Source of the DNA: Pseudomonadota bacterium
GTDB taxonomy: Bacteria > Pseudomonadota > Gammaproteobacteria > Burkholderiales > Burkholderiaceae_C
Reading direction: 5' to 3'
DNA length: 64,000 bases
NCBI GenBank assembly: GCA_018241225.1
Contig: JAFEEG010000044.1
Coordinates: forward strand, 32,443 to 96,442
The notes under the pieces are model-generated. The model did no database searches and was not told the origin of the DNA. It saw nothing but the letters and a program-made list of their open reading frames with translations. The translations under genes and the position numbers were made by a program. This document shows, piece after piece, positions 51,502-60,230 of the stretch. Positions within the stretch are counted from its first letter, which is position 1. Each line of letters opens with the position of its first letter.

Positions 51502-53736
51502 CTACTGGCGCTGGTTGTCGTCGTTCGGGCCGCCGCCGCGTCCGCGGTTGCCGCCTTGCTGTTGCACCTGTTGGTGCTGTTGTTGCTGCTGAGCCCTTTG
51601 GGCCTGTTGTTGGGCTTGCTGCGCCTGTTGTTGTGCCTGCTGCAGGGCGCGCTGCTGCATTTCCTGCTGGCGCGCCATCTGCTCGGCCTGGCGCTGCTGC
51701 ATCTGCTGTTGCATCTGCATCTGGCGTTGCTGCTCCATCTGCTGCATTTGCATCTGCCGCTGGGCCTGCTCCTGCTGCGCCCGTTGGGCGGCCTGCTGTT
51801 GCTGCATCTGCTGCATGCGCTGCTGTTGCTCCTGTTGCTGGCGCTGCTGTATCTGGGCCTGGTGTTGGGCCTGCTCCTGCTGGGCGCGCTGCGCGGCCTG
51901 GGCCTGCTGTTGCTGCTGCATCTGTTGCGCGCGCTGCTGCTGTTCCTGGTGCTGGCGCTGCTGCTCCATCTGCTGCTGACGCTGTTGTTCCGCCTGTTGT
52001 TGGCGCTGCTGTTGCTCCAGTTGTTGCTGTTGCGCCTGCTGCTGCCGCATCTGTTGTTGCTGCTGCTCGGCTTGTTGGCGCTGCATCCATTGCGGGTCTT
52101 GCCGTTGCTGGCGCTGGTCCAGCATTGCATCGCGCTGCTGGCGCGCTTGGTCCTGCTGCGCCTGGCGATTGCCTTCCTGCTGCTGGCGCTGCAGCTCCAT
52201 CTGCTGCTGCCGCTCCTGCTGGCGCGTGATTTGCTGCTGCTGCTGCTGTTGGCGAAACATGTCGTCGCGCCCGGGCCGGTGGTCGCCGCGGTCGCGCTGG
52301 AGGCGATCGGGCTGCTGCGGTGGCGTGATGGCGGCCACCGCGGGCGGGGGCACGGCCTGCGAGCGGCGGCCAAAGTACCCCGAATTGCCCTCAGGAGCCG
52401 TTCCGCGCCCGGGGCTCGCGGTCGTGGGCCATGCCATCGGCGGCCGCGCCGACGGCTGCGCCGCGGCCACGATGGGCGCGGCCGGGCGCACGAAATCGCG
52501 CCGGCCCATCGGCCCACCCTGTCCGAAGCGATCCACCGGAATTGCGGTCACTGCATTGGGCAGCCCGCGATTGGCATAGGCCGGGGCCGGGCGCACGCCT
52601 CCAATCACTGTGCGGTTGGCCATTTCGACATAGCGATCGCTTGTGCGATAGGGCGGGCGCCAATGGTCGCCCGGCGCCAGCGGGAACCAGCCCAGGGCGG
52701 GCCGTCCCCCCTGCACCACCAGGCTGCTGCCGGCACCACCCAGGAAGGCGACCAGCGCAGGCGAATAGACAGGGCGCGCTTCGCGATGCCCCGGCACCCA
52801 GCACCAGCGCGGTCCGATGCGCGTCCAGCGGCCGTAGTGGAAAGGCGCAAAGCCCCAGGGCGCGCGGTCGATCCAGGTGTAGCCCCACGGGGCGACGACG
52901 GCCCAGTAACCGTCGCTGTAGGGCGACCAGTCGCTGGCCACGTCGTTGGGGTACCAGACGGCGCCGTAGTTCGGGTCTTGCTGCCATTGGCCGTACTGGT
53001 CCAGCTGCATGTAGCCAGGAATTTCGCGTGAGATGTAGCGAGCGGACTGGGACTGGTCTTGCGCCCGGTTGCGTTCCGCCACCCAATGGTCGAAGGCCGA
53101 TGGCAGCGGTTGCGGCGGGCCGGCCGCCGTGAGGTCTCGGCCGCTGTAGACCGCCTGCTGGCGGTTGCCCAGGTCTTGCGACTGCCCGCCGTCGCCATAC
53201 ACCGTGGCATTGCCATGGGCCACCATGACCTGCGTGGTGTCGGCCTGCTGGTCGGCCTGCACGCGATAGTCGCCCGGAGCGCGCAGCACCACTGCCACAT
53301 TGCCCGTGCCCAACTCCACGCGCTCCTGGTTCGTGCCGGCATCGCCGCCCAGGCGCAACTGCGCGCGGCCTTGCTGCAGAGTCAGGCGCAGCGTCTGGTC
53401 GCTGAGCGCGGAGATCTCGAGCTGGGTCTGCTCGTCCATGCGCACTGCAATGTCGCCCACAAAGAGTTCGGCACGGGCGTTGCGGTCGGTCCAGAGGCGG
53501 TCGCCCTGCACGATCGGTCGGTTGGGCTCGGACTCGTACCAGCTGTTGTCGCCGGATGGCGACACGCTCAGCGTGCCCTGCCTGTAGTTGAGGTAGGCCA
53601 CGCGGCCGGGCGGATCGGCATCTTGCGCAAAGGCAGTCAGCGCCGTGGCGGCCAGCAGCAGCGCGGTCAGGTAGCGCGCGGCAAGGTGCCGCAGCTGCAA
53701 TGGAAGAGGGGCTCGGTGCGTCATGTGCATCCACAA
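51502..53736 (-). CDS. FecR-domain exported protein with Gln-rich C-terminal tail
   Basis: A 744-residue exported protein. A signal peptide ends near residue 37 (LTALLLAATALTAFA). A FecR-like domain follows (AYLNYRQGTLSVSPSGDNSW), then DUF6600-like blocks (YGAVWYPNDVASDWSPYSDG and YWAVVAPWGYTWIDRAPWGF). The final roughly 250 residues, from about 493, are mostly Gln with Arg, Met and Glu, a highly disordered or coiled-coil tail. A TTG start at 53736 is supported by GGAGG at 53745-53749 with an 8-bp spacer; the ATGs at 53730 and 53724 would leave it too far away. Similar long proteins with short tails occur in related bacteria; this tail looks long. Confidence 0.82.
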   Translation of the reverse strand: MWMHMTHRAPLPLQLRHLAARYLTALLLAATALTAFAQDADPPGRVAYLNYRQGTLSVSPSGDNSWYESEPNRPIVQGDRLWTDRNARAELFVGDIAVRMDEQTQLEISALSDQTLRLTLQQGRAQLRLGGDAGTNQERVELGTGNVAVVLRAPGDYRVQADQQADTTQVMVAHGNATVYGDGGQSQDLGNRQQAVYSGRDLTAAGPPQPLPSAFDHWVAERNRAQDQSQSARYISREIPGYMQLDQYGQWQQDPNYGAVWYPNDVASDWSPYSDGYWAVVAPWGYTWIDRAPWGFAPFHYGRWTRIGPRWCWVPGHREARPVYSPALVAFLGGAGSSLVVQGGRPALGWFPLAPGDHWRPPYRTSDRYVEMANRTVIGGVRPAPAYANRGLPNAVTAIPVDRFGQGGPMGRRDFVRPAAPIVAAAQPSARPPMAWPTTASPGRGTAPEGNSGYFGRRSQAVPPPAVAAITPPQQPDRLQRDRGDHRPGRDDMFRQQQQQQQITRQQERQQQMELQRQQQEGNRQAQQDQARQQRDAMLDQRQQRQDPQWMQRQQAEQQQQQMRQQQAQQQQLEQQQRQQQAEQQRQQQMEQQRQHQEQQQRAQQMQQQQQAQAAQRAQQEQAQHQAQIQQRQQQEQQQRMQQMQQQQAAQRAQQEQAQRQMQMQQMEQQRQMQMQQQMQQRQAEQMARQQEMQQRALQQAQQQAQQAQQQAQRAQQQQQHQQVQQQGGNRGRGGGPNDDNQRQ

Positions 53737-53793
53737 CGCGCGAGCCTCCGAGTTGGCTGTCAGCCGCGGCCTACGAGGCCGCTGTAACTTGTG

Positions 53794-55719
53794 TCAGCCC
53801 CCGTACAGGTACTGCGGCAGCCACAACGTGAGGCCCGGCCAGATGTACATGAACACCATGCACAGGATCACGATGAGCATGTAGGGCATCATCCCCGCGA
53901 AGATCTGGTTGATCGTCACGTGCGAGGGCGACACGCCCTTGAGGTAGAAGGCCGACATGGCCACCGGTGGCGACAGGAAGGCCGCCTGCAGGTTCACGAA
54001 CACCAGCACGCCGAACAGCAGCGGATCGATCTGGAAGTGCGCTAACAGCGGCAAGAAGATGGGAATGAAGATCACGATGATCTCCGTCCATTCCAGCGGC
54101 CAGCCCAGCACGAAGATGATGGCCTGCGACAGCAGCAGAAACTGCAGCGGCGTGAGGTTCATGCCCATCACCCACTGCTCCACCAGGCTCTGCCCGCCCA
54201 GCAGGGCGAACACGGCCGAGAACAGCGCAGAGCCCACGAACAGCCAGCACACCATGGCGGTGGTTTTGGCCGTGAGGAACACGGCTTCCCTCACCCGCTG
54301 CCAGGTCAGCGTCCGGGCCTGCAATGCCATGAGGAAGGCGCCCGCCGCGCCCACCGCAGCCGATTCGGTGGCGGTGGTGATGCCGAACAGGATCACGCCC
54401 AGCACCACCAGCGTCAGGATGCCCAGCGGCATGACCGATGACACCAGCATGCGAAGAATCTCGAACTGCTCGGCGTCCAGCTTCCAGTAGTACCAGGCCA
54501 GGAGGGCCAGCACGAAGGCGCAGGTCAGCCAGAAGCCGATGTAGAAATCTTGCGGCACCGGCTCGGCGTGCGGTCCGGCCACGGACTCGCCGAGTTGCTG
54601 CAACCCGCCGCTGCCGGCACCGGCCGCGGCAGACTGGTCGGGCTCGGCACCCGGAGGCTCCTGCAGGTCGCCGGACGAAGACGACTCTTCCTGCGCGCCC
54701 GGAGGCTCCTGCAGCGAGCCGCTGTCGCCCGGTGGCTCGGCCAGCGAGGAGACCGGCGCCACGGTGCCTGCCTCGGCCGGTGCCGTGGCCACGGGCACTG
54801 GCGAAGCGGGGTTGCTGTCCTGCTGCGAATAGATCACCACGTACCACCACACCGCGCCCAGCGTGGCGGCGGCCAGCAGCACAGGCGTGAGCGCGCTCAC
54901 CAGGTAGCCCACCATCGTGAACCAGCCCAGGCGCAGTTCCTTGCCGGCGCTGCGCAGCACGCGCGCGGGTAGCAGCACCGACCACGCGAGCGCAGGCAGC
55001 ATGCGCGGCCCGGCCTGCTCGGCAATGTGCGCCACTTCCGGCGAGACGGGCGCGCGCTGCTGCTCGATGGGCAGGCGCGGCGCCACCTCGGGCTTGAGCA
55101 GGGCCCAGCCGATCACATAGAACAGGTACAGCAGCGCTAGGAAGAAGCCCGGGAACATGGCCGCCGCATAGAGCTTGACCACCGACTGCCCGGCCACCGC
55201 CGCGTATACGATGATCATCACCGAGGGCGGAATCAGGATGCCCAGCGTGCCGCCTGCGGTGATGACGCCCGCGGCCAGCCGCGTGTCGTAGCCGGCGTTG
55301 AGCATGGGCCGCATCGCGATCACGCCCATCAGTACCACCACCGCGCCTACCAGGCCGCTGGCAATGCCCCAGAAGGTGCAGATGATGAGCGTGGCCACCG
55401 CCAGCGAACCCGGCACTCGCCGAAAGGCCAGTTGCACGCTGTGGAACATCTTATCCACCAGCGCGCCGCGTTCCATCACGTAGCCCATGAGCACGAACAG
55501 GGGAATCGACAGCAGCGTCTCGTTGGTCATTGCCCCGTAGGTGCGCTGCACCATCAGGTCGAAGACGTGGTTGTCGAACCAGGGCTTGCTGGGGTCGTAG
55601 AAGGCGTAGAAGCCAAAGACCATGCCCAGGCCCATGAGCGTGAAGGCCGTGGGAAAGCCCATCATGATCACGACCACGATCAGGCCCAGCATCGTCATGC
55701 CAAGGGCGGCATTGCTCAT
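53794..55719 (-). CDS. dctM: TRAP transporter large permease (DctM)
   Basis: A 641-residue twelve-helix permease, clearly longer than the usual 430-residue DctM. Conserved parts are FPTAFTLMGLGMVFGFYAFY, GYDTRLAAGVITAGGTLGIL then IPPSVMIIV, and the C-terminal GWPLEWTEIIVIFIPIFLPL. Between them a hydrophilic insert near residues 250-400 contains Pro/Ser/Glu-rich repeats (SLAEPPGDSGSLQEPPGA, GDLQEPPGAEP). It is the membrane channel of a periplasmic-binding-protein-dependent symporter and overlaps dctQ by ATGA. Confidence 0.88.
   Translation of the reverse strand: MSNAALGMTMLGLIVVVIMMGFPTAFTLMGLGMVFGFYAFYDPSKPWFDNHVFDLMVQRTYGAMTNETLLSIPLFVLMGYVMERGALVDKMFHSVQLAFRRVPGSLAVATLIICTFWGIASGLVGAVVVLMGVIAMRPMLNAGYDTRLAAGVITAGGTLGILIPPSVMIIVYAAVAGQSVVKLYAAAMFPGFFLALLYLFYVIGWALLKPEVAPRLPIEQQRAPVSPEVAHIAEQAGPRMLPALAWSVLLPARVLRSAGKELRLGWFTMVGYLVSALTPVLLAAATLGAVWWYVVIYSQQDSNPASPVPVATAPAEAGTVAPVSSLAEPPGDSGSLQEPPGAQEESSSSGDLQEPPGAEPDQSAAAGAGSGGLQQLGESVAGPHAEPVPQDFYIGFWLTCAFVLALLAWYYWKLDAEQFEILRMLVSSVMPLGILTLVVLGVILFGITTATESAAVGAAGAFLMALQARTLTWQRVREAVFLTAKTTAMVCWLFVGSALFSAVFALLGGQSLVEQWVMGMNLTPLQFLLLSQAIIFVLGWPLEWTEIIVIFIPIFLPLLAHFQIDPLLFGVLVFVNLQAAFLSPPVAMSAFYLKGVSPSHVTINQIFAGMMPYMLIVILCMVFMYIWPGLTLWLPQYLYGG
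54650..54714. repeat. Short direct repeat within dctM
   Basis: A 17-bp exact copy, CCCGGAGGCTCCTGCAG, occurs at 54650-54666 and 54698-54714, encoding the repeated LQEPPGA motifs on the minus strand. A third degenerate unit (AEPPGDSGS) lies beside them. It shows that the insert grew by tandem duplication. Confidence 0.7.
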
Positions 55720-56369
55720 GCTGCACGCCCCCGCTGGCGCGCCGCCTCGTCCACAGCCTTGGCGTTCTCCATCACGTCGCGCCTGGCGCCTTCATCGACA
55801 TAGGTGCTGCTGGCCAGTTGCTGCTCGACCACGTCCATCTCTTCGGCATCCTTTAGCCGCTCGGGCCATTCACCCGTGCGCAGGCACACCACGCAGCGCA
55901 GGATCTCGGCCAGGCCCTGAAGCATCACGATGGTGCCGGCCACCGGAATCACGAACTTGAAGGGGTAGACCGGCAGCGGCGTGGCGTTGAAGGTCTGCTC
56001 GCGCATGGCATAGGAGTCGTGGAAGTAGTCCCAGCCGGCCCAGGTCAGCGCGCCGATGCCCGGCAGGAAGAACAGGATGTAGAGCAGCAAGTCCAGCGCG
56101 GCCTGGGTGCGCGGCTTCATGCTGCCGTAGAGGAAGTCGCCGCGAACGTGGCCGGCCTGTGCCAGCGTGTAGGCTCCGCACATCATGAACAGCGTTCCGT
56201 ACATCATGTTGTTGGCGTCGTAGATCCAGGCCGTGGGCGCATTCAGCGCATAGCGCTTGAACACCTCGGCGCACACCACCACCATGAGCGCGACGATGAG
56301 CCATGCAAAGGCCTTGCCGGTCCACGTGCTCAGGTGGTCGGCCCAGTTGAGGATTCGCTTTGTGTTCAT
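55716..56369 (-). CDS. dctQ: TRAP transporter small permease (DctQ)
   Basis: A 217-residue four-helix protein: WTGKAFAWLIVALMVVVCAE, LYILFFLPGIGALTWAGWDY and VIPVAGTIVMLQGLAEI. It starts MNTKRILNWADHLSTW. Long polar ends flank the helices. It connects the binding protein to DctM and lies 115 bp after dctP, a gap that contains the hairpin at 56426-56451. Confidence 0.88.
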   Translation of the reverse strand: MNTKRILNWADHLSTWTGKAFAWLIVALMVVVCAEVFKRYALNAPTAWIYDANNMMYGTLFMMCGAYTLAQAGHVRGDFLYGSMKPRTQAALDLLLYILFFLPGIGALTWAGWDYFHDSYAMREQTFNATPLPVYPFKFVIPVAGTIVMLQGLAEILRCVVCLRTGEWPERLKDAEEMDVVEQQLASSTYVDEGARRDVMENAKAVDEAARQRGRAA

Positions 56370-56425
56370 GCAGTGCTCGGGGAGCTTTGGCGCCTGCGCG
56401 AGGCGCGCGTTTCAGGCACAAGACA

Positions 56426-56451
56426 AGCCTCCCAGCGTGCGCTGGAAGGCT
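56426..56451. other. Intercistronic hairpin between dctP and dctQ
   Basis: Arms AGCCTCCCAGCG (56426-56437) and CGCTGGAAGGCT (56440-56451) pair with one mismatch and a TG loop. In the minus-strand transcript it follows dctP and is followed by a weak T-rich stretch. Such hairpins after a binding-protein gene often stabilise its mRNA and damp expression of the permeases, giving an excess of DctP. The effect here is inferred. Confidence 0.6.
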
Positions 56452-56484
56452 CGGGCCGGCAGGGCTTTTGGCCGCTGCGGCGCG

Positions 56485-57594
56485 TCAGGTCTTCTTCGGC
56501 GCGAAGTAGTGGTTGTAGGCCATCTTGAAGTCGACCATGTAGTCGCTTTGCCACTGACCGGCGGCCTGGGCAAAGACCTTCTGCGACTCCAGCACCTTCT
56601 TGAACAGCGCGTTCTCGGCCGACTTCTTGGCAATGGTGCGGTCCCATGCGGCCAGCTGGGCGCGCAAGATGGCGTCGGGCGTCTTGTAGAACTTGATGCC
56701 CGCCTTCTTCATCTCGTTGTAGTCCTTGGTGTTGCGGTCGATCGCCTTCCAGCTCATGTCGGCGCTGGCCGCCTGCACCGCGTAGTCGACGATGGACTTG
56801 AGCTCCTGCGGCAGCGCGGCGAACTTGGCGCGGTTGAAAAGAATTTCGAACTGTTCGCCGCTCTGGTGGAAGCTTTGCAGCATGCAGTTCTTAGCCACGT
56901 CCGGAAAGCCCAGCACGCGGTCGCTCGATGCGTTATTGAACTCGGCCGCATCGATCAGCCCGCGGTCCAGCGCCGGCACGATCTCGCCGCCGGGCAGTGG
57001 GTTCACCGCCGCGCCCATGTCGGTGAAGATGTCCACCGCCAGGCCCACGGTGCGGTACTTCAGGCCCTTGATGTCGTCGGCCTTGGCCACCGGCTTCTTG
57101 AACCAGCCCAGCGGCTGCGTGGGCATGGGGCCGTACAGGTACGACACCACGTCCATGTTGATGGACTTGTAGATCTCTTCCAGCAGAGCCTTGCCGCCGC
57201 CGTAGTAGTGCCACGACAGCACCATGTTCGGGTCCATGCCGTAGGCCGGGCCCGAGCCCCACAGGGCCAGCGCGGAGTTCTTGCCGTAGTGGTAGGCCAC
57301 CACGCCATGGCCGCCGTCGAGCGTGCCCTTGTTCACCGCCTCCAGCAACTGGAAGGCCGGCACCACCGCGCCGGCGGGCAGCACTTCGATCTTCAGCCGG
57401 CTGCCCGCCATGTCGTTCACCTTCTTGGCGAAGTCGTTGGCGAACTCATGGAAGATGTCCTTGGCCGGCCAGGTGCTCTGGAAGCGGAAGGAGGTGGTCT
57501 GCGCAACGCTGACCATGGGGGCCGACATGGCGCCTGCTGCCACGGCGGCGCCCTTGAGAAGGCTGCGGCGGCGGTTCGACTGGTTCACTGTCAT
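56485..57594 (-). CDS. dctP: TRAP transporter solute-binding protein (DctP family)
   Basis: A 369-residue periplasmic protein. A twin-arginine-like signal RRRSLLKGAAVAAG is seen, with cleavage near SVAQ. The mature part is FRFQSTWPAKDIFHEFANDF then KVNDMAGSRLKIEVLPAGAV, and the binding site Arg region is GLKYRTVGLAVDIFTDMGAA then the repeat LPGGEIVPALDRGLIDAAEF. It belongs to the TakP-like branch that often binds 2-oxo acids, but the ligand is undetermined. It is divergent from the rhodanese gene. Confidence 0.88.
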   Translation of the reverse strand: MTVNQSNRRRSLLKGAAVAAGAMSAPMVSVAQTTSFRFQSTWPAKDIFHEFANDFAKKVNDMAGSRLKIEVLPAGAVVPAFQLLEAVNKGTLDGGHGVVAYHYGKNSALALWGSGPAYGMDPNMVLSWHYYGGGKALLEEIYKSINMDVVSYLYGPMPTQPLGWFKKPVAKADDIKGLKYRTVGLAVDIFTDMGAAVNPLPGGEIVPALDRGLIDAAEFNNASSDRVLGFPDVAKNCMLQSFHQSGEQFEILFNRAKFAALPQELKSIVDYAVQAASADMSWKAIDRNTKDYNEMKKAGIKFYKTPDAILRAQLAAWDRTIAKKSAENALFKKVLESQKVFAQAAGQWQSDYMVDFKMAYNHYFAPKKT

Positions 57595-57777
57595 TGCAAC
57601 TCTCCAGGTTTGAAGGCAAATCGAAAGAAACCGGTTCGCATCTTTGGGTGCGTGTCTATTCGTGACAAAGAGGGTTTTCACGAAGGACTCACAATTCAAT
57701 GGGTGCAGGGGCAAACCAATGCGGTCCAAGCCCTTGGCACAAACCCTGAAAGACGACAGAGAGAAGGAAAGGCACAC

Positions 57778-58221
57778 ATGACGAAGTTGGAATCGACCAT
57801 CAGCCCCGAACGCATGGGCGTGCGTGCGGCCGAGGGCTATGCCGGCGATGTGACGCCCGAGCAGGCGGCTGCTTGGGTCGCCTCGGGCGAGGCGGTGCTG
57901 GTCGATGTGCGCAGCGATGCGGAGCGCGAGTGGGTGGGCTTCGTGCCCGGCGCCGTTGCCGTGCCCTGGAAGCAGTGGCCCGGCATGGCGCTGAACCCGA
58001 CCTTCGAGGCCGGCGTGCAGGAAGCCGTGCCCGCAGGCCACAAGGTGGTGCTGCTGTGCCGCAGCGGCGTGCGCTCGATTGCTGCCGCCCGCCGCGCCAC
58101 TGAGCTGGGCCTGGAGGCCTACAACATCCTCGAAGGCTTCGAGGGCGACGCCGACGAGCAAGGCCACCGCGGCCGCAAAGGCGGCTGGCGCCTGCGCGGC
58201 CTGCCCTGGAAGCAGAACTAG
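57778..58221 (+). CDS. Rhodanese-like sulfurtransferase
   Basis: A 147-residue single-domain rhodanese. The active-site loop is VVLLCRSGVRSIAAARRATE with Cys and the C-R-S-G-x-R motif of sulfide- or persulfide-transferring enzymes. The N-terminus has EQAAAWVASGEAVLVDVRSD. AAGGAAAGG precedes the ATG at 57778. It is divergent from dctP across 183 bp, so co-regulation with the TRAP genes is possible. Confidence 0.88.
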   Translation: MTKLESTISPERMGVRAAEGYAGDVTPEQAAAWVASGEAVLVDVRSDAEREWVGFVPGAVAVPWKQWPGMALNPTFEAGVQEAVPAGHKVVLLCRSGVRSIAAARRATELGLEAYNILEGFEGDADEQGHRGRKGGWRLRGLPWKQN

Positions 58222-58239
58222 CGCGCCACACCTGGTACA

Positions 58240-58300
58240 CGCCAGACCAGCCACGCACCTGGGAACCGGCTTCGCCGGGCCCCAGTTGAGGTCTGCTCCT
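58240..58300. other. GC hairpin between rhodanese and coaX
   Basis: The gap 58222-58365 holds CCGGC-TTC-GCCGG (near 58266-58278), a small GC-rich hairpin that could be the transcription terminator of the rhodanese gene, although there is no T run. The rest of the gap is not coding. Confidence 0.35.
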
Positions 58301-58365
58301 CGGGAGGTGGCGAATTACGCGGAGCGCCAGCGGAGTGAAAAGCCGGGAGGCTTACATAATCCAGC

Positions 58366-59136
58366 ATGGCATTCCTCGCGATCGACATCGGGAACACCCG
58401 GCTCAAGTGGTCCATGTTCGAGGCGGCGCACCCCGGTGCCGCCCTGCTGGCGCATGGCGCCGAGTTCCTGGACCACATCGAACGGCTGGCCGAAGGACCC
58501 TGGGCCGAACTGTCCGCCGCCACCTCCATGCTGGGTTGCGTGGTGGCCGGCGACGCGGTGCGACGACGGGCCGAGGAGCAGTTGCACGAACGCTTCGACT
58601 GCGCCGCGCGCTGGGTGGTGCCCACCACTTCCGAGGCCGGCATCACCAACGGTTACGACCACCCGACGCGCCTGGGCGCGGACCGCTGGGTGGCCATGAT
58701 CGGCGCGCGCCATCGCATGCTCCGCGCCGGGCCCGCGCGGCCGATGGTGGTGGTGCTCATCGGCACGGCCGTCACGGTGGAGGCGGTGGACACCGACGGA
58801 AAATTCCTGGGCGGGCTGATCCTGCCGGGCCACGGGATCATGCTGCGCGCGCTGGAGTCGGGCACCGCCGGGCTGCACGTGCCCACCGGCGAGGTGGTGG
58901 AGTTTCCAACCAACACCAGCGATGCGCTCACCAGCGGTGGCACCTACGCCATTGCCGGGGCGGTGGACCGCATGGTTGCCCACCTGCGCGAACGCACCGG
59001 GCAGGAGCCGGTGCGCTACATGACCGGCGGCGCAGGCTGGAAGATGGCGCCGTCCATGTCCAATGACTTCGAGCTGGTCGAGAGCCTGATCATGGACGGC
59101 CTGCTCGTCATTGCCGAGGACAGGGCAAGGCGCTAG
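58366..59136 (+). CDS. coaX: Type III pantothenate kinase
   Basis: A 256-residue kinase that phosphorylates pantothenate, the first step of CoA synthesis. The ASKHA phosphate motifs are [17 protein letters not shown] and [20 protein letters not shown]; the substrate-site motif is [18 protein letters not shown] potential -10 (TACATAAT) lies shortly before the ATG. In many relatives it follows birA; here it follows the rhodanese gene, so the usual pair is split. It overlaps the DUF2817 gene on the other strand by four bases. Confidence 0.93.
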   Translation: MAFLAIDIGNTRLKWSMFEAAHPGAALLAHGAEFLDHIERLAEGPWAELSAATSMLGCVVAGDAVRRRAEEQLHERFDCAARWVVPTTSEAGITNGYDHPTRLGADRWVAMIGARHRMLRAGPARPMVVVLIGTAVTVEAVDTDGKFLGGLILPGHGIMLRALESGTAGLHVPTGEVVEFPTNTSDALTSGGTYAIAGAVDRMVAHLRERTGQEPVRYMTGGAGWKMAPSMSNDFELVESLIMDGLLVIAEDRARR

Positions 59137-60230
59137 CCCTGCGTCAGCCCATCGACGGCCTGGAACATCGCCTGCCGCGCCTGGCTGATGATCTGGCCCT
59201 TCCAGCTGTCGGTGTCCGTGTAGAAGGCCGGGAGCATCTGCTCGCGAATGCTTGCGGTCAGCTCGGCCGATGCCTTGCCGGAGTACTTGTGCATCCAGTG
59301 GTCGGCGCGCAGCGCACCGGTCACTTCCAGAATGGGCAGGGTGCCGTATTCCAGCGCGATGGCGGTGAACTCGGCCTGGGGGCATTCCTCGTAGATCGAG
59401 TTCCACATCAAGCCGTTGAGCAGCGCCGAGGTGGACGAGCCGTCGTAGATCGAGGTCACGGCATGCTCCGCACCCCACCATGCGTTGGCCCGGGCGTAGG
59501 CGGCCTTGTCGTCCTTGCAGGCAAAGATGCGCTCGCCATGGCCGTTGGGCCCGAGGCCCGTGTGCAGGTCGATCCACGCCATGCCCCGCGCCGCCTGCGC
59601 GTGCTCGCGCAGAATGCGGCGCAGGGTCTGGTTGCTCCAGGTGGGCGCATTGCCGCCGAAGAACATGCCGTCGGAGAACTGGTACTGGCCCGCGGTGACG
59701 GCAGTCTGGTAGGCCTTGATGCCGTGGGTCTCGATCCAGCCGTCGATGGCATTCTGGTTCTGTGCGGTGGGCGGCCAGGTCGGGGGCAGCAGCAGTTCGT
59801 GCAGCTGTGCATAGTCCGCGTTCACCGGCAACGGCTTGGAAAAGTCGAAGAAGTTGCGGTTCAGGTCCACGTTCTCATGCGTCACGCGGCGGCGGTGCGA
59901 AAAGCCATGCGGGTTCAGTGCATGCACGTACAGCACCGCCACCCCGGCCTCGCGCGCCTTGCTGCGCCATTCCTGGTCGTGCAGTGCAAACACCTGCACG
60001 CCGCTGCCGCAGTGGCCCTCCACGCCGTGGCAGGCACTGCTGACCATGAGCAGGTGCTTCGCGTCGGCCGGCCCGTCCAGCGCCACGTCCATGGCCAGTG
60101 CCTCGCCGTCGCGGCCCTTGAGCGGGTGCGCAAAAGCCTGTGCCCGCAGCCCGGCAGCCATGCAGGCCTCGAGGAACTTCTGGCGGGCAATGGCATAGCT
60201 GGGCGAAAAGGCTTCGACGACGCCGATCAT
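59133..60230 (-). CDS. DUF2817/M14-like zinc carboxypeptidase family protein
   Basis: A 365-residue metallohydrolase. The first metal motif is [14 protein letters not shown] (H-x-x-E), another His lies in [16 protein letters not shown], and the C-terminal catalytic Glu region is [20 protein letters not shown]. The N-terminus reads [23 protein letters not shown]2817 proteins are M14-type carboxypeptidase relatives with unknown substrates. It overlaps the M20 gene by four bases (ATGA), so they are co-translated. Confidence 0.85.
   Translation of the reverse strand: MIGVVEAFSPSYAIARQKFLEACMAAGLRAQAFAHPLKGRDGEALAMDVALDGPADAKHLLMVSSACHGVEGHCGSGVQVFALHDQEWRSKAREAGVAVLYVHALNPHGFSHRRRVTHENVDLNRNFFDFSKPLPVNADYAQLHELLLPPTWPPTAQNQNAIDGWIETHGIKAYQTAVTAGQYQFSDGMFFGGNAPTWSNQTLRRILREHAQAARGMAWIDLHTGLGPNGHGERIFACKDDKAAYARANAWWGAEHAVTSIYDGSSTSALLNGLMWNSIYEECPQAEFTAIALEYGTLPILEVTGALRADHWMHKYSGKASAELTASIREQMLPAFYTDTDSWKGQIISQARQAMFQAVDGLTQG

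Noticed and set aside
51560-52260. Repeat array suspicious of CRISPR or a tandem repeat
   Set aside because: The repetition is the CAG/CAA codon bias of the Gln tail; there are no uniform repeats with unique spacers.
51556-53031. Leu-rich frame on the plus strand, resembling a membrane protein
   Set aside because: It arises from reading the Gln-codon repeats of the opposite strand; the leucine runs have no helix spacing or conserved motif.
57595-57777. Sigma-54 promoter before the rhodanese
   Set aside because: A TTGGCAC is present but the matching TTGC at the -12 spacing is not.
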